A model generated the notes under the pieces. It was not told where the DNA came from, made no database searches, and was given only the letters and a program-made list of their open reading frames with translations. A stretch of DNA of 64,000 nt, from NCBI GenBank assembly GCA_014874385.1, contig JACWAE010000058.1, forward strand, positions 1 through 64,000. The letters run 5' to 3'. Origin of the DNA: Dehalococcoidia bacterium (lineage in GTDB: Bacteria; Chloroflexota; Dehalococcoidia; SZUA-161). Within the stretch, counting starts at the first letter, position 1; each line of letters begins with the position of its first letter. Shown here one piece after another: positions 26,179-33,198 of the stretch. The position numbers were made by a program, and so were the translations under genes.

Positions 26179-26349
26179 CACCGTACAGTCCCTTGGGAGA
26201 ACTCTTTTAATCAATCATATCACCGCCATTCTACAAAGAGTTGCCCTCTCCCATATAGACCCCACCAACCACCTTTTCAGTCAGCTATTGTTTTATCCCT
26301 TTCCAGCAAGAGCCTTTTGCTCGGAAACTGTAACGCCATGTGTCTTGCC

Positions 26350-26520
26350 CTAAACAGCCTTATGCACTTCTTTGGAAGCTGCTGCTATCCTTTTCTGCCG
26401 TTTCCTTGAGTCACGTAAAACTTTATAGAGACCACTGACGTTCAGGTACCATACCAGAGTAAGTACAAGAAGGACGAGAGCTATTCCCAGAACTATGCCT
26501 AATATGAAATACCATTCCAT
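26350..26520 (-). CDS. Small single-pass membrane protein (56 aa), not in the ORF track
   Basis: Below the track's length cut-off. The translation starts MEWYFILGIVLGIALVLLVL, one N-terminal transmembrane helix, and ends with a basic, Lys/Arg-rich cytoplasmic tail (RDSRKRQKRIAAASKEVHK). GGGGA lies eight bases before the ATG. I do not recognise a family. A terminator follows about 170 bp downstream, leaving that stretch without a visible gene. Its position ahead of the hdr operon may be coincidental. Confidence 0.6.
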   Translation of the reverse strand: MEWYFILGIVLGIALVLLVLTLVWYLNVSGLYKVLRDSRKRQKRIAAASKEVHKAV

Positions 26521-26601
26521 CTCTCATCCCCTTTATTTATCATTTTGTTTATAGGCAATGCATGTGAAGCGCACTGCGTTATGTTTCCATTCGTTCGTTT
26601 T

Positions 26602-26961
26602 TTAGCTCCTCTTGCCTTGCCGGGGTTTCATAGCGCTGTCAATGCCTTTTCCCGGGAGCTTCAGTTCGATAGTCCTGCCACCGCTGTATTTCTTATATAC
26701 CCGGCATATTGCACAAATGCTGGTGTCTGTCCCCGTAACGATGGCTCCATTCTTCTGCAATTTACAGAATGTGCCTTCGATTTCCCAGCAGGGGAGGAAG
26801 GTGTAGGTTGAGCCCGGGCATTCGTTCTTGATAGATGGTGGACAGTGGCACATCTCCCAGCAGGCCGTTTTGCCGGCCCAGAAGTCGGCTCCGGCTTCGC
26901 GGGCAAGTTCTTCTTCTTTGCCCGGAGCTTGTTCCAGCAATCGTCTTACTCTAGTTTTCAT
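26602..26961 (-). CDS. Cys-rich 'two-CW' type protein
   Basis: A 119-residue protein with two Cys-Trp units, 'KTACWEMCHCPPSIKNEC' and 'LPCWEIEGTFC', followed by 'SICAICRVYKKYSG'. Nine cysteines in about 60 residues suggest a zinc or Fe-S site. This matches what is annotated as two-CW domain proteins in anaerobes; function is unknown. A leading 35-residue helical stretch is acidic and lacks Cys. The ATG follows AAAGAGG. It lies 81 bp upstream of the small membrane gene on the same strand. Confidence 0.65.
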   Translation of the reverse strand: MKTRVRRLLEQAPGKEEELAREAGADFWAGKTACWEMCHCPPSIKNECPGSTYTFLPCWEIEGTFCKLQKNGAIVTGTDTSICAICRVYKKYSGGRTIELKLPGKGIDSAMKPRQGKRS

Positions 26962-27294
26962 CTCTTGAACCTCTTTATCACCTTCATATTTATACTATCA
27001 CTGCGAAGGAGTAACTAACTTCCGCAGTAGTGCCTGTTCCTACTGAATCGAAGCAGGTATTTCTACCTGTCTGACATCGGGAAGGGTAAGCACTCATGCT
27101 TATTCCTAGCTCATCTATAATTTCAACCTCGTTTGTCCTGGCTATTACATTCTGATTCAACTGGAGCCTCTTCCAACTTGTGCCTTATATTTGCCCCCTA
27201 TTTTTCCCATTTCAGTTAACTATCAAATTACGACCTTGGTTGCCAGGCTGGCTTCAACTATATAAACGGTAATATAATGGCCTTGACATAGCTT
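26962..27294. other. Intergenic stretch without a visible gene
   Basis: About 330 bp between the two-CW gene and a response regulator gene, both on the minus strand. Apart from a short hairpin CAGGTA-TTTC-TACCTG near 27055 I see no coding signal, repeat family member or clear promoter. Confidence 0.5.
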
Positions 27295-27993
27295 TTACAC
27301 TTCTGGTGTAGCTTGTGGCACGTCCTCTAGGGTAATACAGCCCTTTTGCAACCCGCGGACCACGGCTTCGGTTCGCGAGCTAACCCCCATTTTATTGAAA
27401 ATCTGCGCCACGTGTCCCTGAACCGTGCGTATACTCAGTCCCAGCTCGCTGGCAATCTCCTTGTTGGTGAGACCACGGGTCATCAGCTTGAGGAGACCTA
27501 TCTCACGCTCGGTCAACTCCCCGGGTATAGCCATATTCGAGAGTTTTCCCGATGTCATCGCAATCCGGCTTAATACTTTGCGGGCAATCGTGGGATGAAG
27601 CACGGACTCTCCCTGATAAACGGCTCTAACGCCGGAAACAAGTTCTTGAGTGTGAACGGTCTTCAGAAGGTAGCCGGCGGCTCCTGCTTGAAGCAGCTTG
27701 AACACGAATTGGTCATCGTCGTGCGCGGACAGTATTAGCACATTTACGTCCGGACATACGTGTTTGATCTGCTTTGTGGCTTCAATACCGTCCAATTTGG
27801 GCATAGCGATATCCATTAAAACGATATTAGGTTTGAGTTCCGTGGCCAGACGTACCGCCTCTTCTCCATCCCATGCCTCTGCGACCACCTCCATATCCGG
27901 CTCCTCCTCCAGGACTTTCCGGGTGCCTTCACGCAAGACGGTATGGTCGTCAGCAACTATGATCTTTATTTTCTCGGTCGAAATGTTGCCCAT
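27295..27993 (-). CDS. NarL/LuxR-family response regulator (orphan)
   Basis: A 232-residue regulator with an N-terminal receiver (acidic pair 'VADDHTVLREG', phospho-Asp in 'IVLMDIAMPKLDG', Lys in 'GYLLKTV') and a C-terminal LuxR helix-turn-helix 'ELTEREIGLLKLMTRGLTNKEIASELGLSIRTVQGHV'. It is strikingly similar to the regulator at 32499-33164 along the whole length, so they are recent paralogues. No kinase is adjacent. Its gene is divergent from an array of phased AATGCCT sites, which are the best candidates for its target. Confidence 0.92.
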   Translation of the reverse strand: MGNISTEKIKIIVADDHTVLREGTRKVLEEEPDMEVVAEAWDGEEAVRLATELKPNIVLMDIAMPKLDGIEATKQIKHVCPDVNVLILSAHDDDQFVFKLLQAGAAGYLLKTVHTQELVSGVRAVYQGESVLHPTIARKVLSRIAMTSGKLSNMAIPGELTEREIGLLKLMTRGLTNKEIASELGLSIRTVQGHVAQIFNKMGVSSRTEAVVRGLQKGCITLEDVPQATPEV

Positions 27994-28122
27994 ATAACAC
28001 CCCTACCACATAACTATTTGCCTCTATTATTTATCTCCTTTTGGGAAATGGCATCGTATTTATGCGCAATTCCATACAGGCAGTAACACTGTATTTGCGT
28101 TTTCAATTTAAATCGGCTTAGT

Positions 28123-28268
28123 AGGCAATAATGCCTGAACAACTAGGCCATTATGCCTAGGCTAGCGCATGAAAGTGAAAACTCTCCATGACAATAATGC
28201 CTGGCCTAAGAGACCATGATGCCTGGGGAAATGTCTGAAAGTGTAGACGTCGCCCATAATAAATGCCT
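28123..28268. promoter_or_regulatory. Phased operator array of AGGC-N6-GCCT sites
   Basis: Two good palindromes, AGGCAATAATGCCT (28123-28136) and CTAGGCCATTATGCCTAG (28143-28160), have centres 22 bp apart. Right half-sites ATGCCT recur in 14-mers at 28189-28202, 28211-28224 and 28255-28268; their centres fall 44, 66 and 110 bp from the second site, all multiples of 22. The array lies between the NarL-type regulator gene and the small-protein genes, with a weak promoter (TTGGAC, 16 bp, TATCGA) at 28286-28313 following it. Confidence 0.75.
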
Positions 28269-28355
28269 GAGAATTTAACCGTAGGTTGGACGGTGTGTAA
28301 CGCAGGATATCGAGAGATAATACAAACATCAAAGGACTTCTGGAAGGAGGATGCC

Positions 28356-28550
28356 ATGAAAGCACAGGGTGGATATTTCGAAAACACAACCAGCTTAAAG
28401 AGGGGTAGCGAAGCTGATGGTGGTGATGTGTTGGCAATGAAGAGGTGCGCGGAGAAAATCTGGAATGCCATATCGAAGTACGTAGTCTTTGACAATGACG
28501 CCATTTTCAAAGACCCGAATTGGCCCTATCTGTGGACTAACAAAAAATAA
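28356..28550 (+). CDS. Small protein with C-terminal KYV-DAIFKD-NWPYLW motif (copy 1)
   Basis: A 64-residue soluble protein of unknown family. The N-terminal part is polar and variable. The C-terminal part 'IWNAISKYVVFDNDAIFKD', then PNWPYLW, is shared with the next small gene. A strong AAGGAGGATGCC precedes the ATG; the track's start at 28263 lies inside the operator array and is rejected. The gene stands directly downstream of the phased operator array, so it is probably its main target. No signal peptide, Cys or known metal motif is visible. Confidence 0.75.
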   Translation: MKAQGGYFENTTSLKRGSEADGGDVLAMKRCAEKIWNAISKYVVFDNDAIFKDPNWPYLWTNKK

Positions 28551-28698
28551 AGATACATCAAGGGGCCAGGCATTTGTCTATGCACAGCAGGGCGGCAAAC
28601 CGTCGGACAAGGTGAATTATAGCCGTTCACGTAGATTAAATCTCCAAAGCATATAAAATCTAGAGCCGGATGAGATAGAGCAACCAAAGGAGGATGTA

Positions 28699-28884
28699 AT
28701 GCAAGCATATTTGGAACTGACTGTGAAAGAGGCTTACTGGGAAGAAGTAGAGACTGAAAAAAAGGGAATGCTGGATTTCTTAAGAAAAACCTGGAACACT
28801 CTCCGGAACACCATAACTAAGTATGTGACATATGACAAAGACGCAATATTTAAGGATCGCAATTGGCCTTATCTCTGGTCATAG
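28699..28884 (+). CDS. Small protein with C-terminal KYV-DAIFKD-NWPYLW motif (copy 2)
   Basis: A 61-residue paralogue of the preceding gene. The first 25 residues differ, being acidic, while 'TWNTLRNTITKYVTYDKD' followed by AIFKDRNWPYLW aligns with copy 1 without gaps. The ATG follows AAAGGAGGATGTA. The 148-bp gap between the copies holds an inverted AGGCATT half-site at 28568 and no other signal. The stop is followed by a strong terminator at 28977. The pair appears to be a tandem duplication in which only the C-terminal half is under constraint. Confidence 0.75.
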   Translation: MQAYLELTVKEAYWEEVETEKKGMLDFLRKTWNTLRNTITKYVTYDKDAIFKDRNWPYLWS

Positions 28885-28976
28885 AAGATAAGATATATTA
28901 AGGGATATAAAGATAAATATTAGAGGACAGGGTTAGGACCGAACAAGAAGCATTCATTGACTGTGTGTCCTGAGGT

Positions 28977-29020
28977 GGGGGAGAACGTGGACTTCTAGTC
29001 TGCGACTCCCCCCTTTTTTT
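28977..29020 (+). terminator. Intrinsic terminator after the small-protein pair
   Basis: GGGGGAG pairs with CTCCCCC around a structured 22-nt loop (inner GACT/AGTC), followed by seven T residues. Confidence 0.85.
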
Positions 29021-29132
29021 AAATGTACGACCGGCTTGCTTCAGTTGATGTGACCACAATTCATACCGCGAATAAACAGGCATTTATACGGTTGCACACC
29101 TGCGCAATTAGCGCCGCTTGAAAGAAGCGACA

Positions 29133-29146
29133 AGGCACTAATGCCT
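29133..29146. promoter_or_regulatory. Single AGGCA-N4-TGCCT palindrome upstream of the kinase-BON gene
   Basis: AGGCACTAATGCCT matches the operator sites at 28.1 kb. A CATAAT box at 29160-29165 follows, so the site would overlap the -35 region. A related half-site, AGGCATT, occurs at 29078. Confidence 0.6.
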
Positions 29147-29233
29147 ATGCTTAATTGGGCATAATGTGTGATGACAGCGCATGGGCAAAAGATAAATAAT
29201 GCAAATGAACTGATAGAAGAGGAGGAGGACAAA

Positions 29234-30058
29234 ATGGCAATTATCACCCTAACCAGGGGAACATATAGCGGCGCTAGGGACCTGGGTCAATACTTAGCGC
29301 AGAAGCTCGGGTATAAGCTATTGTCCAGGGAAACAATTATCGAAAAACTGGTGGAATACGGATGGGTAGATGAAAAGCTGGGTAGGGTTCGCCAAAAACA
29401 ACTGGGTGTGCTACAGCGCATGAATCTGGAATGGATTCACTATGTTGCCTGTCTTCGGGCTGTACTGAGCAAAGAAGCGCAAAATGAAGCCTTGGTCTAT
29501 CATGGGAACAACGGACAGGCAGCACTCCGTGGCTTTCCGCATATCCTGAGCATAAAAGTTACTGCAGACATGAAATACCGTATAAAAGCTGTCATGGAGC
29601 GCAATGAGTACGCAATCGACCAGAAAGAGGCAATAGAGATAATCCACAGGATTGATGAGCGAAGGGAAAGATGGTCAAAATTCCTTTATCAAACAGATGG
29701 CAACGATGCCTCGGCCTTTGATATGATAATAGATTTGAGCCATAAAAGCATACCCGATGCTTATGAGATGATACATGCCACTGTTTCACTCCCGCAGTTT
29801 CAACCAACCCCCAACTCGAAGAAGGTCATCGAGAATTTGACACGCGCTGCCCAACTGAGAGCCAGGATAGCAATGGAGGCCGACATTGTAGATGATGAGA
29901 TCGAAGTTGAAGTCAATGATGGCGTGCTCAACGTCAAAGGAGTAGTACACTCACAGGATGATGCTGATAAACTCAGGGAGTTCCTCTCTCGTCAGCCAGA
30001 GGTTCATGAGGTCGTGAGTCACCTGGCGAAAGCACCGCAAGAAATCGACACCGGGTAA
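29234..30058 (+). CDS. Cytidylate kinase-like protein fused to a BON domain
   Basis: A 274-residue protein. Residues 1-190 match the cytidylate-kinase-like family: 'AIITLTRGTYSGARDLGQYLAQKLGYKLLSRE' corresponds to its P-loop region, although the canonical GxGxGK is degenerate here. Residues 200-265 form a BON domain (DDEIEVEVNDGVLNVKGVV), usually a lipid- or ligand-binding module in periplasmic proteins. The pairing is unusual, as no signal peptide is present. Start at ATG 29234 after GAGGAGGAGGAC. The regulatory role is suggested by an operator palindrome upstream; substrate unknown. Confidence 0.8.
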   Translation: MAIITLTRGTYSGARDLGQYLAQKLGYKLLSRETIIEKLVEYGWVDEKLGRVRQKQLGVLQRMNLEWIHYVACLRAVLSKEAQNEALVYHGNNGQAALRGFPHILSIKVTADMKYRIKAVMERNEYAIDQKEAIEIIHRIDERRERWSKFLYQTDGNDASAFDMIIDLSHKSIPDAYEMIHATVSLPQFQPTPNSKKVIENLTRAAQLRARIAMEADIVDDEIEVEVNDGVLNVKGVVHSQDDADKLREFLSRQPEVHEVVSHLAKAPQEIDTG

Positions 30059-30214
30059 ATACAAGCAGGCATTCATTACCATAACACTATATAAGCCTCG
30101 GACTTTTTTGTGAGGTGAAACTATAGATTGACAGGTGAAGTAGGCCTTAATCCTGCATAGTGGCGAAGACGTCGAAAATCGCGTCTATGTTTTGCAGAAA
30201 GGAATAAGAGCAGA

Positions 30215-31504
30215 ATGCGGTTTTTTAATGAATGTGGCAGGTATTTAATGGCCAGCGCTACTGCCCATGCCAGGTGGGAGATCAATATATCCAATACCAT
30301 ATTTCGAGACCGGAAGCGACTTCTCTTGCTGGCGCTGCTCATGGCTTCTGTAATCATTGGCATGTTTACATGCTATGCCTTTGCACAGGGTGACAGCGCG
30401 CTTCCAAATACGCTGGGAGGAAGCTCCGCTTACACCCCGGCTACATATACAGTAGGCATATTTCTGGCGGCAATTCTTGTAGGGCTTATCGCCGGACTGA
30501 TAACCGGCTGCATTGGCGCCGGCGGAGGTTTTATTATTACTCCGGCTCTGATGAGCTTCGGGATCAAAGGTATCCTGGCTGTAGGAACGGACCTCTTTCA
30601 CATCTTTGCCAAGGCCATCATGGGGGCGGTAATTCATAGAAAACTGGGTAATGTGGCAGTAAAAATAGCCATAGCCTTCGGGGTTGGTTCTCTAATAGGG
30701 GCAACAATAGGCGGTATTATTAACAGGGCGCTTTATGAAAGAAACCCTGTTCTGAGCGACGCGTTCATTACCTCAATCTACTCAGTCATGCTGGGATTCC
30801 TGGGGGTTTATGCCCTCAGGCAGTTCCTCAAGAGCCGGAAAACCGGTGGGGGCGTTTCTCCTGAAGGCGGCGGTGAAGTTGAAGAGCTAGGCAAATTACC
30901 CCAGAAGATGCAGTCAGTTAATATCCCGCCCATGATAGGGTTCGATCGCCATATCGTCCCGGGTGGACGCAGGATATCGTGGGTTTTCGTCGCCGTCATT
31001 GGCCTTCTGGTCGGTTTTGTTGCCAGTATCATGGGGGTCGGTGGTGGTTTCCTGACCTTCCCCATGTTCGTTTTCACACTGGGCATATCATCCACGACCA
31101 CAGTAGGGACTGACATTTTTCAGATAATATTTACAGGTGGTTACTCAGCGATCGTGCAGTATGCAATATACGGCTTCATATTCTATACGCTGGCTGTGGG
31201 TATGCTGCTGGGTTCGCTGATAGGCATACAGATAGGGGCACTGGTCACCAGAGTTGTGCCAGGCACACACATACGCGGCTTCTACGCGATGGCTGTGCTT
31301 GCGGGTTTCGCCAATCGCATATTTGCACTACCGGGCAAGCTGGGTTCGTTGGGTGTAGTTCCAATATCGACGAGCACAGGTAATTTACTTGCAAATATAG
31401 GAATATGGGTGTTCTTCATCGTCCTCGGCATTTTCACGATCTGGGTGATTGGAACGTTCGTACGAAGCATAAAAAAGCTTAAAGGAATAGAGGTGAAAAC
31501 ATGA
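30215..31504 (+). CDS. TauE/SafE family permease (sulfite/anion exporter type)
   Basis: A 429-residue membrane protein with about eight to nine hydrophobic helices in two homologous halves, each beginning with the family motif: 'GLITGCIGAGGGFIITPALMSFGI' and 'ASIMGVGGGFLTFPMFVFTLGI'. TauE/SafE proteins move sulfite, sulfoacetate or other organosulfur anions. An N-terminal extension of about 75 residues includes one extra helix. Two starts are possible, 30215 and 30248; neither has a strong ribosome site. The stop overlaps the next gene by four bases. Confidence 0.88.
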   Translation: MRFFNECGRYLMASATAHARWEINISNTIFRDRKRLLLLALLMASVIIGMFTCYAFAQGDSALPNTLGGSSAYTPATYTVGIFLAAILVGLIAGLITGCIGAGGGFIITPALMSFGIKGILAVGTDLFHIFAKAIMGAVIHRKLGNVAVKIAIAFGVGSLIGATIGGIINRALYERNPVLSDAFITSIYSVMLGFLGVYALRQFLKSRKTGGGVSPEGGGEVEELGKLPQKMQSVNIPPMIGFDRHIVPGGRRISWVFVAVIGLLVGFVASIMGVGGGFLTFPMFVFTLGISSTTTVGTDIFQIIFTGGYSAIVQYAIYGFIFYTLAVGMLLGSLIGIQIGALVTRVVPGTHIRGFYAMAVLAGFANRIFALPGKLGSLGVVPISTSTGNLLANIGIWVFFIVLGIFTIWVIGTFVRSIKKLKGIEVKT

Positions 31505-32229
31505 TCCCCGATAAGATCAAGTTCTATACCGGTGTGGGGATGCTGGTGCTTTTTGCGGGCGTACTGGCGACAATGTTCTCACCGGTCTTTGACGGTAAGA
31601 ATGGGATGCAATACGTAGATGAGCTATATAATTCCATATCAAAGGGTTCAGCTTACTATATACCGAACGTTGAGGAAGACAGCGCCAAATATGTGGGCAC
31701 TCCACTGGCTGTTACTATCAAGATGAAGACTGAGGAACAGGCAAATCAAACCGCTCTACTTTATCAGGCGAGCGGCGCGGAGGTAACTACTTCGGGAGCC
31801 AAGCTGACGATCGATGGGGATTTGGGCAAAATCCTTGAAGCCAGCCTCAGCGATGCAGATGCCATGTATCATGACCAGGGAGAGCAGATAGCGGCTAAGT
31901 ACGGCTACGATGGAAAGCAGGTACTTTACAATTGGTGGCAATCGTTTAAAGCATTAGACAGTTACCTTAAGGACGAAGGCATATTTGACCAGGCTAAGAT
32001 TCTAGAAGAAGCGCAGCAGCGAGCGATCGAGCCCGCGTATAATTACTATGGGATACAAGCCGAACACATAAAAGACAAAGCTGGTATTGTAATATTTTCA
32101 TTGGTTTTCTACGTAGCTTATACAGTGTGGTACGGTTTTGCTATAATGAACGTGCTCGAAGGCTTAGGTCTGAAAATAAAGCAGATGCTTCCCTTCAGTT
32201 TTATGGCCATAATGAAGGACAACAAGTAA
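31501..32229 (+). CDS. Membrane-anchored protein of unknown function, coupled to the TauE-type permease
   Basis: A 242-residue protein with one N-terminal (TGVGMLVLFAGVLATMF) and one C-terminal transmembrane helix (GIVIFSLVFYVAYTVWYGFAIM). The roughly 150-residue part between them is soluble and, from the charge pattern, probably outside the membrane. I do not recognise a family. The start overlaps the permease stop (ATGA), so it is likely a dedicated partner, such as a substrate-binding or gating subunit. No Cys or haem motif is present. Confidence 0.7.
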   Translation: MIPDKIKFYTGVGMLVLFAGVLATMFSPVFDGKNGMQYVDELYNSISKGSAYYIPNVEEDSAKYVGTPLAVTIKMKTEEQANQTALLYQASGAEVTTSGAKLTIDGDLGKILEASLSDADAMYHDQGEQIAAKYGYDGKQVLYNWWQSFKALDSYLKDEGIFDQAKILEEAQQRAIEPAYNYYGIQAEHIKDKAGIVIFSLVFYVAYTVWYGFAIMNVLEGLGLKIKQMLPFSFMAIMKDNK

Positions 32230-32498
32230 AGCGCAGAATAACAGAGTCCTAACGCCCGCCGCTCCGCTAATCCACAGCAGAAATGCCTCGATCCTCCCTG
32301 AAGCCCGATGGGGCAACGTAGGTTTACATCCCAGACCGCGATGCTGTTGTGAAAATTCGGGCGTCCTGTTGGCTTAAAGGGAGGCCCTTTTTACCTTTAT
32401 TCTTCACTCCATTGTGGTATACCCAGCGGGTTTCTACAGTGAACAAGCACTACCGAATGAGTTATGCTATAATACCCTGGAATGGAATAGGAGTCGTC

Positions 32499-33164
32499 AT
32501 GGACCGAATCAAGTTGCTGATTGCGGATGACCATGCGTTGGTGCGTGAAGGCACTCGGCGAATCCTGGAGGCAGAAAAGGACCTGAAGGTAATCGCTGAG
32601 GCTGGCGATGGTGAGGAAGCGGTGAGATTGGCCACCAGCCTGGCTCCGGATGTGGCTATTATCGACATCGCTATGCCCAAGCTCGACGGCATTGAAGTCA
32701 CAAGACGAATCAAAGCATCCTGCCCCAAAACAGCAGTGCTGATACTCAGTGCCTATGACGATGATCAGTTCGTCTTCGACCTTTTGGAAGCTGGAGCTGC
32801 CGGATATCTGTTGAAGAGCGTGCGGGGCCAGGAACTGGTCAACGCCGTTAGAGCCATATACGCCGGTGAATCTGTGCTTCATCCATTAGTTGCCCGCAAA
32901 GTGTTGAACCATTTTGTGTCCTCTCCTGGTAAAACTAAAAAGCAGAAGCCGTTAGAGATACTTACGCAGCGAGAAATGGATATTCTTAAGCTGGTTACAA
33001 GAGGTCTTAGCAATAAAGAGATTGCCGACGAGCTTTTTTTAAGCCTGCGTACAGTTCAAGGTCACGTGGGAAGCATCTTTAGCAAAATTGGGGTAGGGTC
33101 ACGGACAGAGGCTGTAGTTCGCGCGTTGAAGGAAGGCTGGGTAACTCTCGAGGATATTCCGTGA
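32499..33164 (+). CDS. NarL/LuxR-family response regulator (paired with kinase)
   Basis: A 221-residue regulator. The receiver has 'IADDHALVREG', the phospho-acceptor in 'AIIDIAMPKLDG' and 'GYLLKSV'; the output domain has 'ILTQREMDILKLVTRGLSNKEIADELFLSLRTVQGHV'. Start chosen at ATG 32499, because the 50 extra residues in the track do not match the family. TATAAT occurs at 32468-32473. It precedes a NreB/NarX-type kinase by 35 bp and is a close paralogue of the orphan regulator at 27295-27993. Confidence 0.92.
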   Translation: MDRIKLLIADDHALVREGTRRILEAEKDLKVIAEAGDGEEAVRLATSLAPDVAIIDIAMPKLDGIEVTRRIKASCPKTAVLILSAYDDDQFVFDLLEAGAAGYLLKSVRGQELVNAVRAIYAGESVLHPLVARKVLNHFVSSPGKTKKQKPLEILTQREMDILKLVTRGLSNKEIADELFLSLRTVQGHVGSIFSKIGVGSRTEAVVRALKEGWVTLEDIP

Positions 33165-33198
33165 TGGTTGCCACACTGGCGTCATTTAAGGTTCAGAT

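Noticed and set aside
28123-28268. The repeated AATGCCT sites as a CRISPR array
   Set aside because: Repeats are only 14 bp palindromes at 22-bp phase, with no spacers or cas genes; an operator array fits.
28157-28510. Minus-strand ORF of 117 aa over the operator array
   Set aside because: Covers the phased sites and the small-protein gene in antisense; no ribosome site or family resemblance.
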